Source of the DNA: Paramacrobiotus richtersi
Taxonomy: Eukaryota; Tardigrada; Eutardigrada; Parachela; Macrobiotidae
NCBI GenBank assembly: GCA_034698045.1
Contig: JAQGAU010001257.1
Location: 1-20,213, forward strand
Reading direction: 5' to 3'
Length of the DNA: 20,213 bases
Part shown: in pieces, positions 1 through 9,481 of the stretch
Layout: every line of letters begins with the position of its first letter
How positions within the stretch are numbered: the stretch's first letter is position 1
The notes under the pieces: generated by a model
What the model was told of the DNA's origin: nothing
The model's input: only the letters and a program-made list of their open reading frames with translations
The model's database searches: none
Made by a program: the position numbers and the translations under genes

Positions 1-130
1 AGAAGAAATGGATTTGGGTGAAGAGGACGAAGTGGAAATTAGTCTTTTTAGTGATAGTGTTTTACTGTGTGATGACAACGACAATTCTGGTGAAATCTTG
101 TCAAATACTTTACCTGTGTGATAGAAATAT

Positions 131-258
131 TAAGATTTGTTTGTTTAAAGATTTATTTTTTTATTTGTTGAAAGATTTATTTTATTATTTGTTAGAAGAT
201 TTATTCTTTTATTTGTTAGATTTATTTTGTCATTTGTTAAAAGATTAATTTTTTACTC
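131..258. repeat. AT-rich imperfect tandem repeat, unit about 24-26 bases
   Basis: About five imperfect copies of a unit of the form AAGATTTATTTTTTTATTTG followed by TTGA or TTAG run head to tail. The copies differ by single-base changes and 1-2 base indels. The repeat keeps one reading frame open on the plus strand and would give a Phe/Leu/Tyr-rich peptide with a repeating KDLFxYLL pattern. I read that open frame as a by-product of the repeat, because there is no other sign of a gene. Confidence 0.8.
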
Positions 259-810
259 AGTTAACGAATTACGGTTCAAGTATCTTGTACAGTTGTAAAG
301 AAAAAACAAGAAAAGAAAATGTTCATTAAAGTACCCACAGGGGATTATATACGGTAGGGCGGTAAAGTGGCTCATTTGCGCGGGCGCGTACAGTACAGCA
401 ACTAAAAGCGCAGTCGATACTATTGATCTAACCGATGACGTTTTGCTTCACAAAGCACACGATGACCTGCGCAGCGGTGTGCATAAGAGGATGTGCGACA
501 AAATCAACAATGTGGTCAAAACTAGACTGTTATTGCATATTGTGAAAGTCCTGACTCATTTTTATACAAACACATGTCTGTTATCGAAAAGATTGGAACC
601 GACTAGAGATCACATACAGACAGCGATGACACAGGCGAATAAATTAACTATCCCGACGAAAAGACAGGCTACCAACCTTTAGCAAGAACAAACGAACGCT
701 TTTGGGCAAAAAAGTTAACAAGCACGCTATTCAGTCTAGGGCCTAGACTCTAGGCCAACGATTGGAAGTACAGATAAGAAAAGAAGCCCACTGACTCGGT
801 CATCCAGCCA
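259..810. other. Region without a clear gene; one weak open frame
   Basis: No exon can be supported here. A plus-strand open frame at 443-682 gives 79 residues beginning MLHKAHDDLRSGVHKR. The H-x2-H ... H spacing faintly recalls the zinc-binding H2C2 segment ahead of retroelement integrases, but the expected C-x2-C is not convincing. Given the possible RNase H remnant just downstream, this could be further retroelement debris. In Ty3/gypsy order integrase should follow RNase H, so an intact element is excluded. Confidence 0.35.
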
Positions 811-1045
811 TGACGAATTACTTCGCTTACAGCCAAGAATCATCACGGGACATGAAAAACGATTTCATACGGATGCTGGACACGTTGGAGCAGTGCATGC
901 AGAGTTGGCTTGGTTAGAGTATCGAGACCGTCCAGTCTGGCGTCTCCGTAGGGAAAGAACGTCATGCTACGGTAGCGTATGTCATCTCGAGGGTCCAAGG
1001 CCTGGAAGAAGTGCAACATCTGCGAAAGATAAAACAGTGCTAGAT
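811..1045 (+). mobile_element. Possible decayed retrotransposon RNase H fragment
   Basis: Read on the plus strand, about 860-895 encodes F-H-T-D-A-G-H-V-G-A-V, which resembles the F-x-T-D-A-S-x-x-G-x-G-A-V start of the RNase H domain in Ty3/gypsy-like pol proteins. About 100 bases further on, in another frame, comes H-A-T-V-A-Y-V-I-S-R-V-Q-G-L-E-E, resembling the V-A-Y-A-S-R-x-L-x-x-x-E segment expected next in that domain. The order and spacing fit, but at least one frameshift separates the two pieces and no terminal repeats, primer site or other pol domains are visible. This would be a short, dead fragment. Chance similarity is possible. Confidence 0.33.
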
Positions 1046-1049
1046 AGCG

Positions 1050-2607
1050 CTACGTTTGGTCAACCATATGTTTGCGTACGTTTGCGATTATCCAAGGATC
1101 GTTCGTTTCACCCACCGGGCCGCCGTTGCTGCTGATCCAGTCCGCCACGCGCTGCATGTCTTCCGGGTTCAGTTCGCTCAGCCCGTCGCTTAATCTGGCC
1201 CAGAAATCTTTTGCAGTCATTTTGCTAGTAATGCGCAGGTCAGAGAACCGTATAATCACCGATGCTTCCTGAAATGGGTCCGATATCATCAGTTCCAAAT
1301 AAAGTGCGGCACTCTTCAAGACGACTTGCTGAAAGACTCCTGCCATGGATACGAAAATATCGCAAAGGCCGCTGATCCAGTTCGGGACATTAAAGCCGCC
1401 AATATACCACTCTGAGGCCAGCAGCAACATTTGAGCAGCCGGCGGTCCCTTTTCTGACATAATGCGCTGTAGAAGACGGACCGTGGTGTCGAATGGGCCA
1501 TCACACTCTGATCCACCATGAAGGACCAACAGCTTGGCTGGCTGGGTCCAGCAGTTATACAGGCACGCAGCGAAGCGGTAAACATTGATCCGGTAGTTCA
1601 GGCCCATAAGGGGTACACACACACTGATGACACGGCGGACATAAGTCGACATCAGAACGGTGTCCCACTGTCGGCACACTCCACGGAGCTGGCTCTGCTG
1701 GGGGGTTGTCAGACACTCAAAGATCTGTGGAAAAATGGTCCGATCACGAAAAAGGGATTGGATGTCACCATCAGGCTGGATGCTTTCCAAAGTATTCTGA
1801 ACGGTTGCGCGTGGGGAAAACAGGAGTTCATCCTAAAAGCGAAACGGTAAAACAGTTACTATGACTGCATTTCATTAACATTTTAATAATCATGACAATA
1901 ACGCTAGCCACAAGCAAATCCAACGAAATTGGTTATACGTGCACATCGATGCAGCATCGCAGTCATGTTTTTGATCTGCCGCCACTTACGAGAAGCTCAA
2001 GATATGATTTGTTTGTGGAAGCAGACGGCCTGACGTACTCCAGAATGGATAACTGCTTGAATGCTTCGTTGTCCGGGTGGCAGATAACTTGGGTAGCCAT
2101 TGTAGTACAATGGTGTTGTCGTGAGAGCTCATTAAATGCTACAAGCAGCCCATCGTCTGACTCCAGGGAACCGCCTCGCTTATTGGGCACCACTGCCAGA
2201 GTTCTCGCGAAATCACCTTTCTCGCATCGCCAAAACCCAAGCAGCTCCTCTGTGGGCTTTTTCCGAGTACGGTATTCCACCGCAAATCCTCGCAACTCAC
2301 GATCTGGCAGCGTGACAGTAACCAGACCAAACTCGTGAAGAAGCATGGCTGGATACCATTTCCACGGGTCTTCGGGCTGCAAACGCAGCAGTACCTCTAC
2401 CGATGATCCTTCTTCAACAAGAGCTCCGCGACTGTGGAAATAAACATTGCCGAAGGGAATTAGTCTGGGGCATGACTGTCCGGTCCTCCCAAAATCCACA
2501 ACGAGTCCTTCATCCCGAGCATCAATTACGGCTCCATTATGATACAGTCCATCCTCGCCAAGCACATCCACGCTATTCCAAGCCGGGCGCGTACCATTGA
2601 AAGGCAT
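1050..2607 (-). CDS. Two-exon gene: Tudor/Agenet-like N-terminus joined to an F-box C-terminus
   Basis: Exon 1 is 2607-1990 and exon 2 is 1832-1050. The 157-base intron (1989-1833) has a perfect GTAAGT donor and a TTTTAG acceptor after a pyrimidine stretch, phase 0, giving 466 residues. The in-frame TTG at 2613 is not used; the ATG at 2607 gives MPFNGTRPAW. Exon 1 has two barrel-like stretches: V-D-V-L-G-E-D-G-L-Y-H-N-G-A-V-I-D followed by V-D-F-G (about residues 11-35), and V-E-V-L-L-R then P-W-K-W-Y-P-A-M-L-L (about 65-90). The V-x-V ... W-Y-x-A pattern is typical of Tudor/Agenet-type peptide-binding barrels. Exon 2 carries an F-box-like segment at about residues 230-265 ending L-R-G-V-C-R-Q-W; the F-box binds Skp1 in SCF ubiquitin ligases. 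The remaining roughly 200 residues have no repeats I recognise. By inference it is a substrate adaptor reading a modified or charged peptide. The fusion rests on the intron read by eye, so two separate genes remain possible. Confidence 0.7.
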
Positions 2608-2709
2608 TTTCAATCAGAGCACTCTAAAAATAGTTGCATCAGGTTCTCGACTCGGATCAGAAAAAAGCGCAAAATGCCAGCTCACGTACAAATAATTTCA
2701 TTTACGGAT

Positions 2710-2723
2710 TCATATTAATATGA
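2710..2723. repeat. 14-base perfect AT-rich palindrome
   Basis: TCATATTAATATGA reads the same on both strands. It lies about 100 bases upstream of the start codon of the minus-strand F-box gene, so it could be a binding site for a dimeric regulator, but nothing else supports a function. Confidence 0.5.
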
Positions 2724-2764
2724 TTTTTTCGTTTCAAGTGCTGCACGCTGTAATGCGTACGTAG

Positions 2765-2904
2765 CAGCCATGCTCAGGCATATAGGGGGCATTACGTTGC
2801 GCAGAGTGCGACTTCTGTATTGCTCAAATTCCACCCCGTGTGACTGGAGCAATACAGACAAGTTGCGCTCTGCGCAACGTAATACCCTCTATACATACTG
2901 GCTG
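2765..2904. ncRNA. Long near-perfect inverted repeat forming a hairpin of about 140 bases
   Basis: The left arm (2779-2825) and right arm (2847-2894) are complementary over about 47 bases around a 21-base loop, and CAGCCA at 2765-2770 pairs with TGGCTG at 2899-2904. Departures from perfect pairing in the arms are one two-base bulge, three changes that leave G-U pairs when the plus strand is transcribed, and two A-C-type mismatches. No protein frame explains the symmetry. It could be a short-RNA precursor, a remnant of a palindromic miniature transposon, or an inverted duplication. The RNA type is chosen because the G-U pairs favour a plus-strand transcript. The inverted repeat itself is certain; its class is not. 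Confidence 0.5.
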
Positions 2905-3212
2905 TGCCGTTGCCGTGTAAATGACGCTGCGCACTGCGCAGTCAGTAAGACTGAACGCGCACACTCTCTGCACAGCACATTCAATGTGAGTCACTGGTTA
3001 GCGGTCTATGGCTGGAGCAGCCAAGCACGCCTTTGCACGTGGATGGCCTGCACGGTTCAGTTAATTCTTCTGATTCAGATCAACGATAACATTACTCGTC
3101 GATTTTAGTAGTCTTGTGTTGCTATTGTACAAGTGCGAATTTATTTACGCATGAGACGAGGTTTGCACCGTTCGCGATACCTAGTCCGTTCGGGTAATAT
3201 CGTCCTTACCTG
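2905..3212. other. Spacer between the hairpin and the next gene
   Basis: Nothing convincing is visible. A plus-strand open frame runs through the hairpin to 3108, but it overlaps the inverted repeat and has no domain features. The stretch just after 3108 should contain the promoter and 5' leader of the plus-strand gene starting at 3213; I cannot pick out a TATA box with confidence. Confidence 0.5.
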
Positions 3213-4617
3213 ATGATGGAGACGACGGTTCCATGTCAAGCGGATGACGAATCTCTGTTTGCCAAATGGCGAGAAAGCTTCCTTGCCATAACATGGAACA
3301 TTCGTGACGCCGCGCTGATCACTCCGTCCCCAGCTGCAGGTTCCAGTGGTGCCCTGACTGTTTTTGACACGATGCTGGAAGGGTTGGTAAGTCACTCAGC
3401 AAAACGATGCTCAGGATTCCAGGAGACTCCGTGTTCAGAATGCAGTGTAGCGTGCAAGAACTGCTCAGCACTCCGTTGGGTTTGCTTTTGTGTTCCAGTT
3501 ACTGCAAATTCGTTGTTTCAGCAAGCCAAGAGCCTAATCTTGACCGAAATGGAGGAGCACATCCGCAGCCTGCAGCAGGAGCTACGGAACAAGGGTAATT
3601 GTGGTGGTAGTGACGCGTTGGATCACGCAATTATGGAGTCCCGTTATCCCACAGGTCCTGGATCAGGACCGGAAGCCGTGGATGCCAGTCAAGTTGACGG
3701 CGGATTGGAGGAGGAGGAGATTCAGATCTCCGGCGAATCTTTGACCGGAAAGACAACGGTTGTTCCCGGAAATGTGTCGGACTTGAAAGAAGCCATCTTT
3801 CGCCAGGAGAAAATCTCGGTACCGACCAAGCCATAGTTCTTTGGAAATAGTGAGCCATAATTCATGTGCAATTCGCAGGCGGTTACAAACATATGCATAA
3901 TCGGAGAGCATGCTCGGGTTAGCGGCGGAGTTCACATTCACGGGATCCACGTGCACCATCACTATGCGCCTGCGGCCGAAGCGGTTGCTGCAGCTCCTGT
4001 GCCGTTGACATCAGCCGCTGCTGCACGGGCCAACAAGAATGTGGCCGCCGCTGCGCCGACCTTAACCGCCGCGGATGCAGCTCAGGTCCTTCAGGTAACC
4101 GACCCGGCAATCATTCTCGGGGAAGACCGGACCGCAGTTTATGTATTAATTCGCAGACGATGAACATCCACCTTGTCGGAGAACATGCCCGCGTTAGCGA
4201 CGGAGTTCACATTCTCGGCGGGCTCAACGTGCATTACTACCATGACGAAGCGCCTGCGGTCGAAGTGGCTGCTGCGGTCCCTTTGCCGTCGCGTGCTGTA
4301 ATGACTGTGCAGTCTGGTAGCATGGAGGAGCCACCAGCCAGTGGCGCGAGTAAGTCCAACTGCTGATGACTGCACGATATGCTCCTGTGGCGAATACCTT
4401 TATGGATTTCATGTGCTGCTTTGTGCCTTGTTGGTTGCACTTTGTGTTGATTTGTAGGGCGGATCAGGTCACTTCACTGCGTGGTAAAACTGACAGTGTT
4501 ATATGGCTCATTTGTTTCGTTGCTCGTGGACTTCTTTCTTTTGTTGGTGCATTTGATGTTTTTGTTGTAGGCCGCTACAACTTTCGTCACCGCGGTCCTG
4601 TTGGTCTGCCAAAGTGA
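3213..4617 (+). CDS. Unrecognised multi-exon gene with helical N-terminus and duplicated G-E-H-A-R-V exon
   Basis: Proposed exons: 3213-3386, 3522-3818, 3879-4094, 4157-4349 and 4571-4617, all in frame, giving 308 residues. Donors are GTAAGT, GTACCG (weak), GTAACC and GTAAGT; acceptors end TTTCAG, TTCGCAG, TTCGCAG and TTGTAG. An extra exon at 4458-4483 may be included, moving the stop to 4633, so the 3' end is uncertain. The first about 85 residues look helical; the exon 1/2 join gives D-T-M-L-E-G-L-Q-A-K-S-L-I-L-T-E-M-E-E-H-I, loosely recalling death-fold helices. An acidic, low-complexity stretch follows. Exons 3 and 4 are tandem duplicates: each starts near T-N-I or M-N-I, runs through G-E-H-A-R-V-S-[GD]-G-V-H-I, a Gly/His segment, then an Ala-rich tail. 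Even the last bases of the preceding introns match (AATTCGCAG), so the duplication copied the splice acceptor. I do not recognise the family. No signal peptide or membrane segment is evident. Confidence 0.55.
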
Positions 4618-4633
4618 AGAAGCGCATCGCTGA

Positions 4634-6370
4634 TGGGTAATAGTTTCTGCTTGTGCAAAGGTTGTCAGGAGAGCGCTTAAGTGGTTACGCGTTGTGTGAA
4701 GTCTGCGTTTCCTTCGCTTCTCGTGATTATTTTCTCATCCGCCGGATGATCCGGTCCGTCATACTGTTTGTGTTTTATTTTCTGTCATAATTTCTACCAT
4801 TTCTTGTACGTGTCTTAATGTCATACATTAGGTCATCTTCATCTGGCATTTTGTAGCCGTTTGCTGGTTTATTTTGGTATGGGAGTTTGGTGTGATAGAA
4901 CAGAGTTTTCGGTGATACTGTGCAGATAAAGTTTATTAAATGTTGATAGCCGAGTGATCGTGGCGTAATAAAGAGTTGGAATAATGTTATGTGCGCACGC
5001 TGATCAGAATTCAAAAACTTATGGATGTATTTCGACTAGTACCGTGGAAATTGCCCTCGTGCAACATGAATATAACTTCAAGCGTTTTTTCACACGCGGT
5101 TGCTCGACCAACAGCTGTTAATGTGCCGTGTAGAAAACCCCTCTTACTAATGGAACTCAGTTTGGCCCATTTCCTTATGGGCCGCTGCTGACAAAACAGC
5201 TAACCGTAATATTCACCCCCGCTGCCTTTTTACCGTACCTGCAAGGACAGCATAAAAGTGTAACCTGCACATGCGCTGTTCACCAAGTAGCGTCATTATG
5301 GAAGCTGCTGCATGGGTACTGACATGCTGGCATGGCCGAAGGATGCTCACTTCCGATAACCAGCTGCGAGGCGTGTTCCCCCAGCTCATCAATTCGACTG
5401 CAGGTTGCCACCCCACTATCACGCGTGACGCGGTTGTAACCGGCAATTACAATTGTAATTACAATTACAATAATAATTATTGTAATTGTCAGGTAACAAG
5501 TGAACACTCGAGGTACAACTACAAACTAACAAAGAACCTGGATGTTTGTGACTGCATTCTGCAAATTTTTTGTACAAGAAAAGTCGCTTGATTTACAACG
5601 TCGCATTCAAAACTGTGTGTATACGAATGCAGGTATCTCTTAAATATACAAATCGTGAAAGGTACGCATGATAACGACTACTCATATTGTACAAATTGTG
5701 CTCTGCAAGAGTGAGAAAGTGACCCTGTGCTGCTGTGCTGCAGAATACACACGCACAGATAAAAAAAATGTAATATTATTGTGAGCGTAATAAACCACAG
5801 ACGAGGAATTATATTCCCACATCGGCAGTCCGATGTGGATAAAGCTACCCGTTGTTGTTTGTTTACATTTTTTTGTGAGACAGAGTTGTACGTTTTTGGG
5901 AACTATGTTTTAGTCGGCAAACACAATATTATGACGGAGCATAAAACTTTGGAGCACAAGAATAAGCTGTCGTTTGTTCGTATGAAATGACTTTTACTTT
6001 CAACATTATTGATATTCCTGTCTGGCAAAAGCATTTGCCCTTGACGGAAATACCGCCGCAATAACTGAAGGGCCGTGAATGTTCGAGATTTATTTTTCGC
6101 TTGTGCGAGACAGCTTCATTTAGGGACCAAGGTGGTGCTTTCAGTGAAAACGCTTGGATTCCATTCATTCCTGGTACGCGAGCAGACAGTAGCTAGTACC
6201 GAACGATTTTGCTGGCTACATTTTCTTCAGATATTTACGACTGAATTGCTTTTTTTTGTGAAACTGGACGACGATACGTTGATATCAGTTTCTATAAGTT
6301 CAATCATCATTTTACAGCTCTCGCTGGACATTAACCACATCCTCTCAACGTCTTCATTCAACGCATCTTA
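4634..6370. other. Long gene-poor interval
   Basis: I find no spliced gene I can defend in this stretch of about 1.7 kb. Short open frames on both strands have no cysteine pattern, domain or matching splice sites. The first few hundred bases probably include the 3' untranslated region of the gene ending near 4617; an AATAAA at about 4967-4972 could be its polyadenylation signal. The right end may hold the 3' untranslated region of the minus-strand gene ending at 6488; TTTATT near 6090 would read AATAAA on the minus strand. The palindrome cluster at 5419-5489 is listed separately. Confidence 0.5.
5419..5489. repeat. Cluster of four nearly abutting palindromes
   Basis: Four symmetric sequences lie side by side within 71 bases: TCACGCGTGA (5419-5428, perfect); CGGTT-GT-AACCG (5431-5442, 5-base arms); AATTACAATTGTAATT (5445-5460, perfect 16-mer); and ACAATTACAATAAT-A-ATTATTGTAATTGT (5461-5489, perfect 14-base arms round one base). 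The last two also share the ATTACAAT word as direct repeats. Such runs can extrude as cruciforms or bind dimeric proteins. No transposon ends are evident next to it. Confidence 0.75.
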
Positions 6371-6383
6371 AGGTCAAAGGTCA
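6371..6383 (+). promoter_or_regulatory. Perfect DR1 nuclear-receptor-type element
   Basis: AGGTCA-A-AGGTCA is two consensus half-sites as a direct repeat with a one-base spacer, preceded by TTA and followed by AAG. DR1 sites are bound by HNF4, RXR, COUP-TF and related receptors in animals. It lies about 105 bases beyond the stop codon of the minus-strand cysteine-rich gene, so it could act as a downstream enhancer for that gene or be a chance match. Confidence 0.45.
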
Positions 6384-6487
6384 AAGCGTTAATTAGAAAT
6401 TGGCTAAACTGTATCAAGCTTGTTTCTACTAACAAGCACAAAACATGCTGCTGGAAGTGTGACGTAGACACCGGGAACTCGGCTATT

Positions 6488-8689
6488 CTAGCAGTTGGCG
6501 GGCGAACATTTGTCTACATTCCAGGCATTCGTACCGACGCCCTGGCACAGGCAGACACCACGTTGACTGGCCGTGGTCGGCCGGACACAGGTCAGCGGGA
6601 TGCCAGTTGCGTTGCGCATTTCTCCACATTCCATCCCGGTTTTACAGCACGTACCCACCGCCACTACAAACAACGACAATCTGTACAAAGGTCATCCTGA
6701 CAGCTTTTCTCCCTACATTGGCATTTGCCGCTTTGGCCCGTCTTGTGGTAGTCCTTGCACAGGCAGATTCCCGTCGGGGTGGAGCCACTCTTTAGGCAGA
6801 CGGCATTTTCGGGGCAGTCCTGAATGTTGATACAGCCGATACTGCCAATGGTCAGTGCTGCAAGGAAACTGCATGTGGAGTGTTTGCGAAAAACATTTAT
6901 CTATAGTGTACGTATTTGAACGCTGAGCAATGAAAACGTATCTGTTAAATGAAAAAATTGGATAATCTAATCATTGTAAGACAAGTCACTTTGTAACTGG
7001 AATAAGGTTTGGTAATAATCATTACTTGTGAATAACGCGTTCTCAGTAAGCATGAGTGGTAAGTTCGCGTTGATTACGCTTCTACTCGTTGTACAGCTAC
7101 ACGTAATGCTAACACCGTTTTAACTAAACCTGTGAATATCGAAAGTCGCTTGCCATGTCGCTTTGCGCACATTAAACTGACCGTACAGTTGCGTAAACGC
7201 TGCTAAAAGCAATATTGTGCTCTGCGTGGAGCGTGTATAACAGCAATCGGAGATTGGCTTCTGTCTGTTAATTGTTATCCTGCTTGCTAGCCGAGTGGAT
7301 GTAAACGTAGCTTCTTACATGTTATTCTGCTTATTGGCAGATCATACATTAATTAACGTTCTTGTTGTGTAACACACAGATCTGTTTGTAGTCTCACCTC
7401 GGCATTCGGTCTGGCCAGTGCCCGGAACCGCGAACACCACCGTATTCCTCGGACATGAGCACCGTCCCGATGCATCGCAGTACAGTGACGATGGACACAG
7501 GTTGGTGGTGTTGTCGCATCGATAGGTTGCCAGTTCTGTCAACCACAGAATCATATAACTTTCCGCCTTAGGAAAAGAAGACAGTACAATACCTCGGCAC
7601 TGCCTTTGGACCTTGCTCGGGTCGGGTAGCAAAATTGTCCCAGTTTTGCAAGTGCAAGCTCCCGCCGCTCCTGGATTGGCACTGCAGACGGCATTGGGGC
7701 CGCGGTCTTCACGGCACTTACCGTCGCCGTCCTTGGAGCAGTCATATACTGTCAATTAACCAGTAAGTTAGCCAGCACTGTGTTAACGCCGCACAGAGGG
7801 GCGTAATAGTTAACCCATTAATATGTGATATTGTTATTAGTATGGTAATTCAGCTCACACTGCTAACTGTAGTTACCCTAAAAAACGGTATTGAAACTAC
7901 ATCTTGGCCGTTAATTATGCACCAGAAGGTGTAATTTGCGATAGCTCCTAAAGTAATACACGTACGCCGGCATGTCGATTGGGTGCGATCGTAAATGTGA
8001 GTGTTGCCACAAGCGCAGCGTCCCACCAGTTTATTTAGCTCCAGCCTACACACAGCGACTCCGCCCGTTCCATATGTATTACAATCCTCGTCAATTTCGC
8101 ATTCCGCATTGGCAGGATCCGTCGACGACACTGTTTAAAATCGAGACAGATATAAGATTATCACGAATTTTCTAAACTGTGTCAACTGACACTGCGGACT
8201 AGTTGGCAATTTAGCAGAACTGGATCTTCTTCGTTATTGGAATTAACCAGACAAATCACTCCCATCATCAGTTTAACAGCAAATAGCAATTGCCATTACC
8301 GGCTTGGCATCTCTCGCCGGCGAAGCCAGTGTACTTTGCATAGCCGTTCTTGCAGACACAAAACTCAGTATGTCCTTGAATGTTGTTGGAACTACTGACG
8401 AGATCGGCCACGGCGGCACCACTCTTGCACTCGGTACCGCTGCCCCGGCACGGTACGCTGAAGGCGGTTGAACACCAGTCAGATACGGTCAATCCGGCGC
8501 GGACCAAACTGGACGCACGGCTTAGAAGCATCTCATCCGCGTTTCCCTCTTTTTTCTCGACATCCGCTTGGCAGTTGGCAAACGCAACGAGCACTCCAAC
8601 CTAGAACAGAAAAAGTGCTGCTACAAGGAACAAAGCGCGATGTGCAGAGTTGTTCTCACCAGCATTAGAATCGCGAACTGTATCTTCAT
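6488..8689 (-). CDS. Secreted cysteine-rich EB-like multi-module protein, paralogue A
   Basis: Seven exons: 8689-8660, 8600-8300, 8130-7966, 7748-7593, 7535-7398, 6857-6717 and 6663-6488, coding 368 residues. Intron 1 is phase 0 and introns 2-6 are all phase 1; every donor is GT (GTGAGA, GTAATG, GTACGT, GTATTG, GTGAGA, GTAGGG) and every acceptor AG. The first exon (MKIQFAILML) plus the start of exon 2 (VGVLVAFANC) make a signal peptide of about 20 residues. Exon 2 (11-110) holds a divergent first module. Exons 3-6 (111-165, 166-217, 218-263, 264-310) each hold one module of about six cysteines in the form C-x(4-9)-C-x(4-8)-C-x(6-12)-C-x-C-x(n)-C, close to EB/EGF-like repeats, and exon 7 (311-368) has a C-C pair and ends A-N-C. 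Intron 5 (7397-6858) is much longer than the others. An extracellular, disulphide-bonded product is expected; its partner is unknown. The gene is head to head with the plus-strand paralogue at 9482. It is the most divergent member of the three. Confidence 0.82.
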
Positions 8690-9481
8690 GATAAACGGGA
8701 TTAGCTAAACGGGAAAGCTGAACGTAAGTCAGCCGGCCAACAAGGACGACGTTGCAGATCTGGACGAAATGCCAACTTAGAGATGTTCAGTTATAGTTCC
8801 ACGAGCGGCGTTTTTCACAATCTCGCCAACTACACTGTGTGCATTAAAGTGCAGCTTTTTGTAACGGTACTTTGTTGAGATGGAGTAGGTAATCGAACAG
8901 CAGCAATATGGCCCATTAATAAACCAGCCGGATACTGTAAAACTTTGCTTCTTGTCACTGGCCAAACACACATTTTAACTGCGCCATATTGTGATGTCAC
9001 ATAATGAAGTGGTCGCGCGTTAGATACTAAATATTACTACCGCTATAAAATAATGGACCGAAACGTCAAATGTTCAATGTCAGTGGTCTGCCATAAAAAG
9101 TGTCGGTATGCATGTAAATCGTAACAACCTTAACTGTGTATGCCGGTTCCGCATTCACGGTTTTACCGGTCGGCAAATTGGATTAATGTGACAAGAAGAA
9201 TGCGAACCGCCGACCTTGACGCGATTGCATCCGGTGTTTTACAGCCGTTTGATGGCTATACTAAATGACCGTTGTGCCGTTATACTGCCGGCTTCGTCTT
9301 GTTACATATTTGACAAAGCGGTGTAGTTGCAGTTTACTGTTGGGTAATCTCATCACTTGTACTCGGACTACGCAGAGTTAGCATACATATACTCTTAACT
9401 CATTGAAGTTAGCGGTTGGTGCTTGAAACCAGTGGTTGTTCCATTTGAATTCTTGCTTGTTCAGGACGACTGCGGTGCATC
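8690..9481. promoter_or_regulatory. Shared divergent promoter region of two paralogous secreted-protein genes
   Basis: About 790 bases separate the start codons of the minus-strand (8689) and plus-strand (9482) paralogues, and no exon is seen in between. GTGACAAGAAG occurs at 9188-9198 for the plus gene and, on the minus strand, at 8958-8948 for the other gene. A further ATCCGG word lies about 253 bases before the plus start (9229-9234) and about 240 before the minus start (8933-8928). The tandem duplicate at 12935 has ATCCGG at 12672-12677, about 263 before its start. These are candidate conserved regulatory words at a fixed distance. A short direct repeat (TAAACGGGA twice) lies next to the minus start at about 8692-8714. 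Confidence 0.45.

Noticed and set aside
18-248. Plus-strand open frame of 76 residues with a hydrophobic start and repeated KDLF units
   Set aside because: It is produced by the AT-rich tandem repeat. Composition is extreme and no splice partner or domain is visible.
1518-1850. Plus-strand open frame of 110 residues
   Set aside because: It is the opposite-strand shadow of the F-box exon and crosses its splice acceptor.
1892-2338. Plus-strand open frame of 148 residues
   Set aside because: It lies opposite the Tudor-like exon, which has clean splice sites and conserved-looking barrel motifs.
2770-3108. Plus-strand open frame of 112 residues with several cysteines
   Set aside because: It runs through both hairpin arms, so part of the peptide merely reflects the inverted repeat. 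The cysteine spacing does not match the secreted family.
4775-5014. Minus-strand open frame of 79 residues ending in basic residues
   Set aside because: No domain, no supporting splice sites, and probable overlap with a 3' untranslated region.
8990-8999. GTGATGTCAC as a CREB/ATF-type site
   Set aside because: It is an imperfect match to the palindromic consensus and such words are common by chance.
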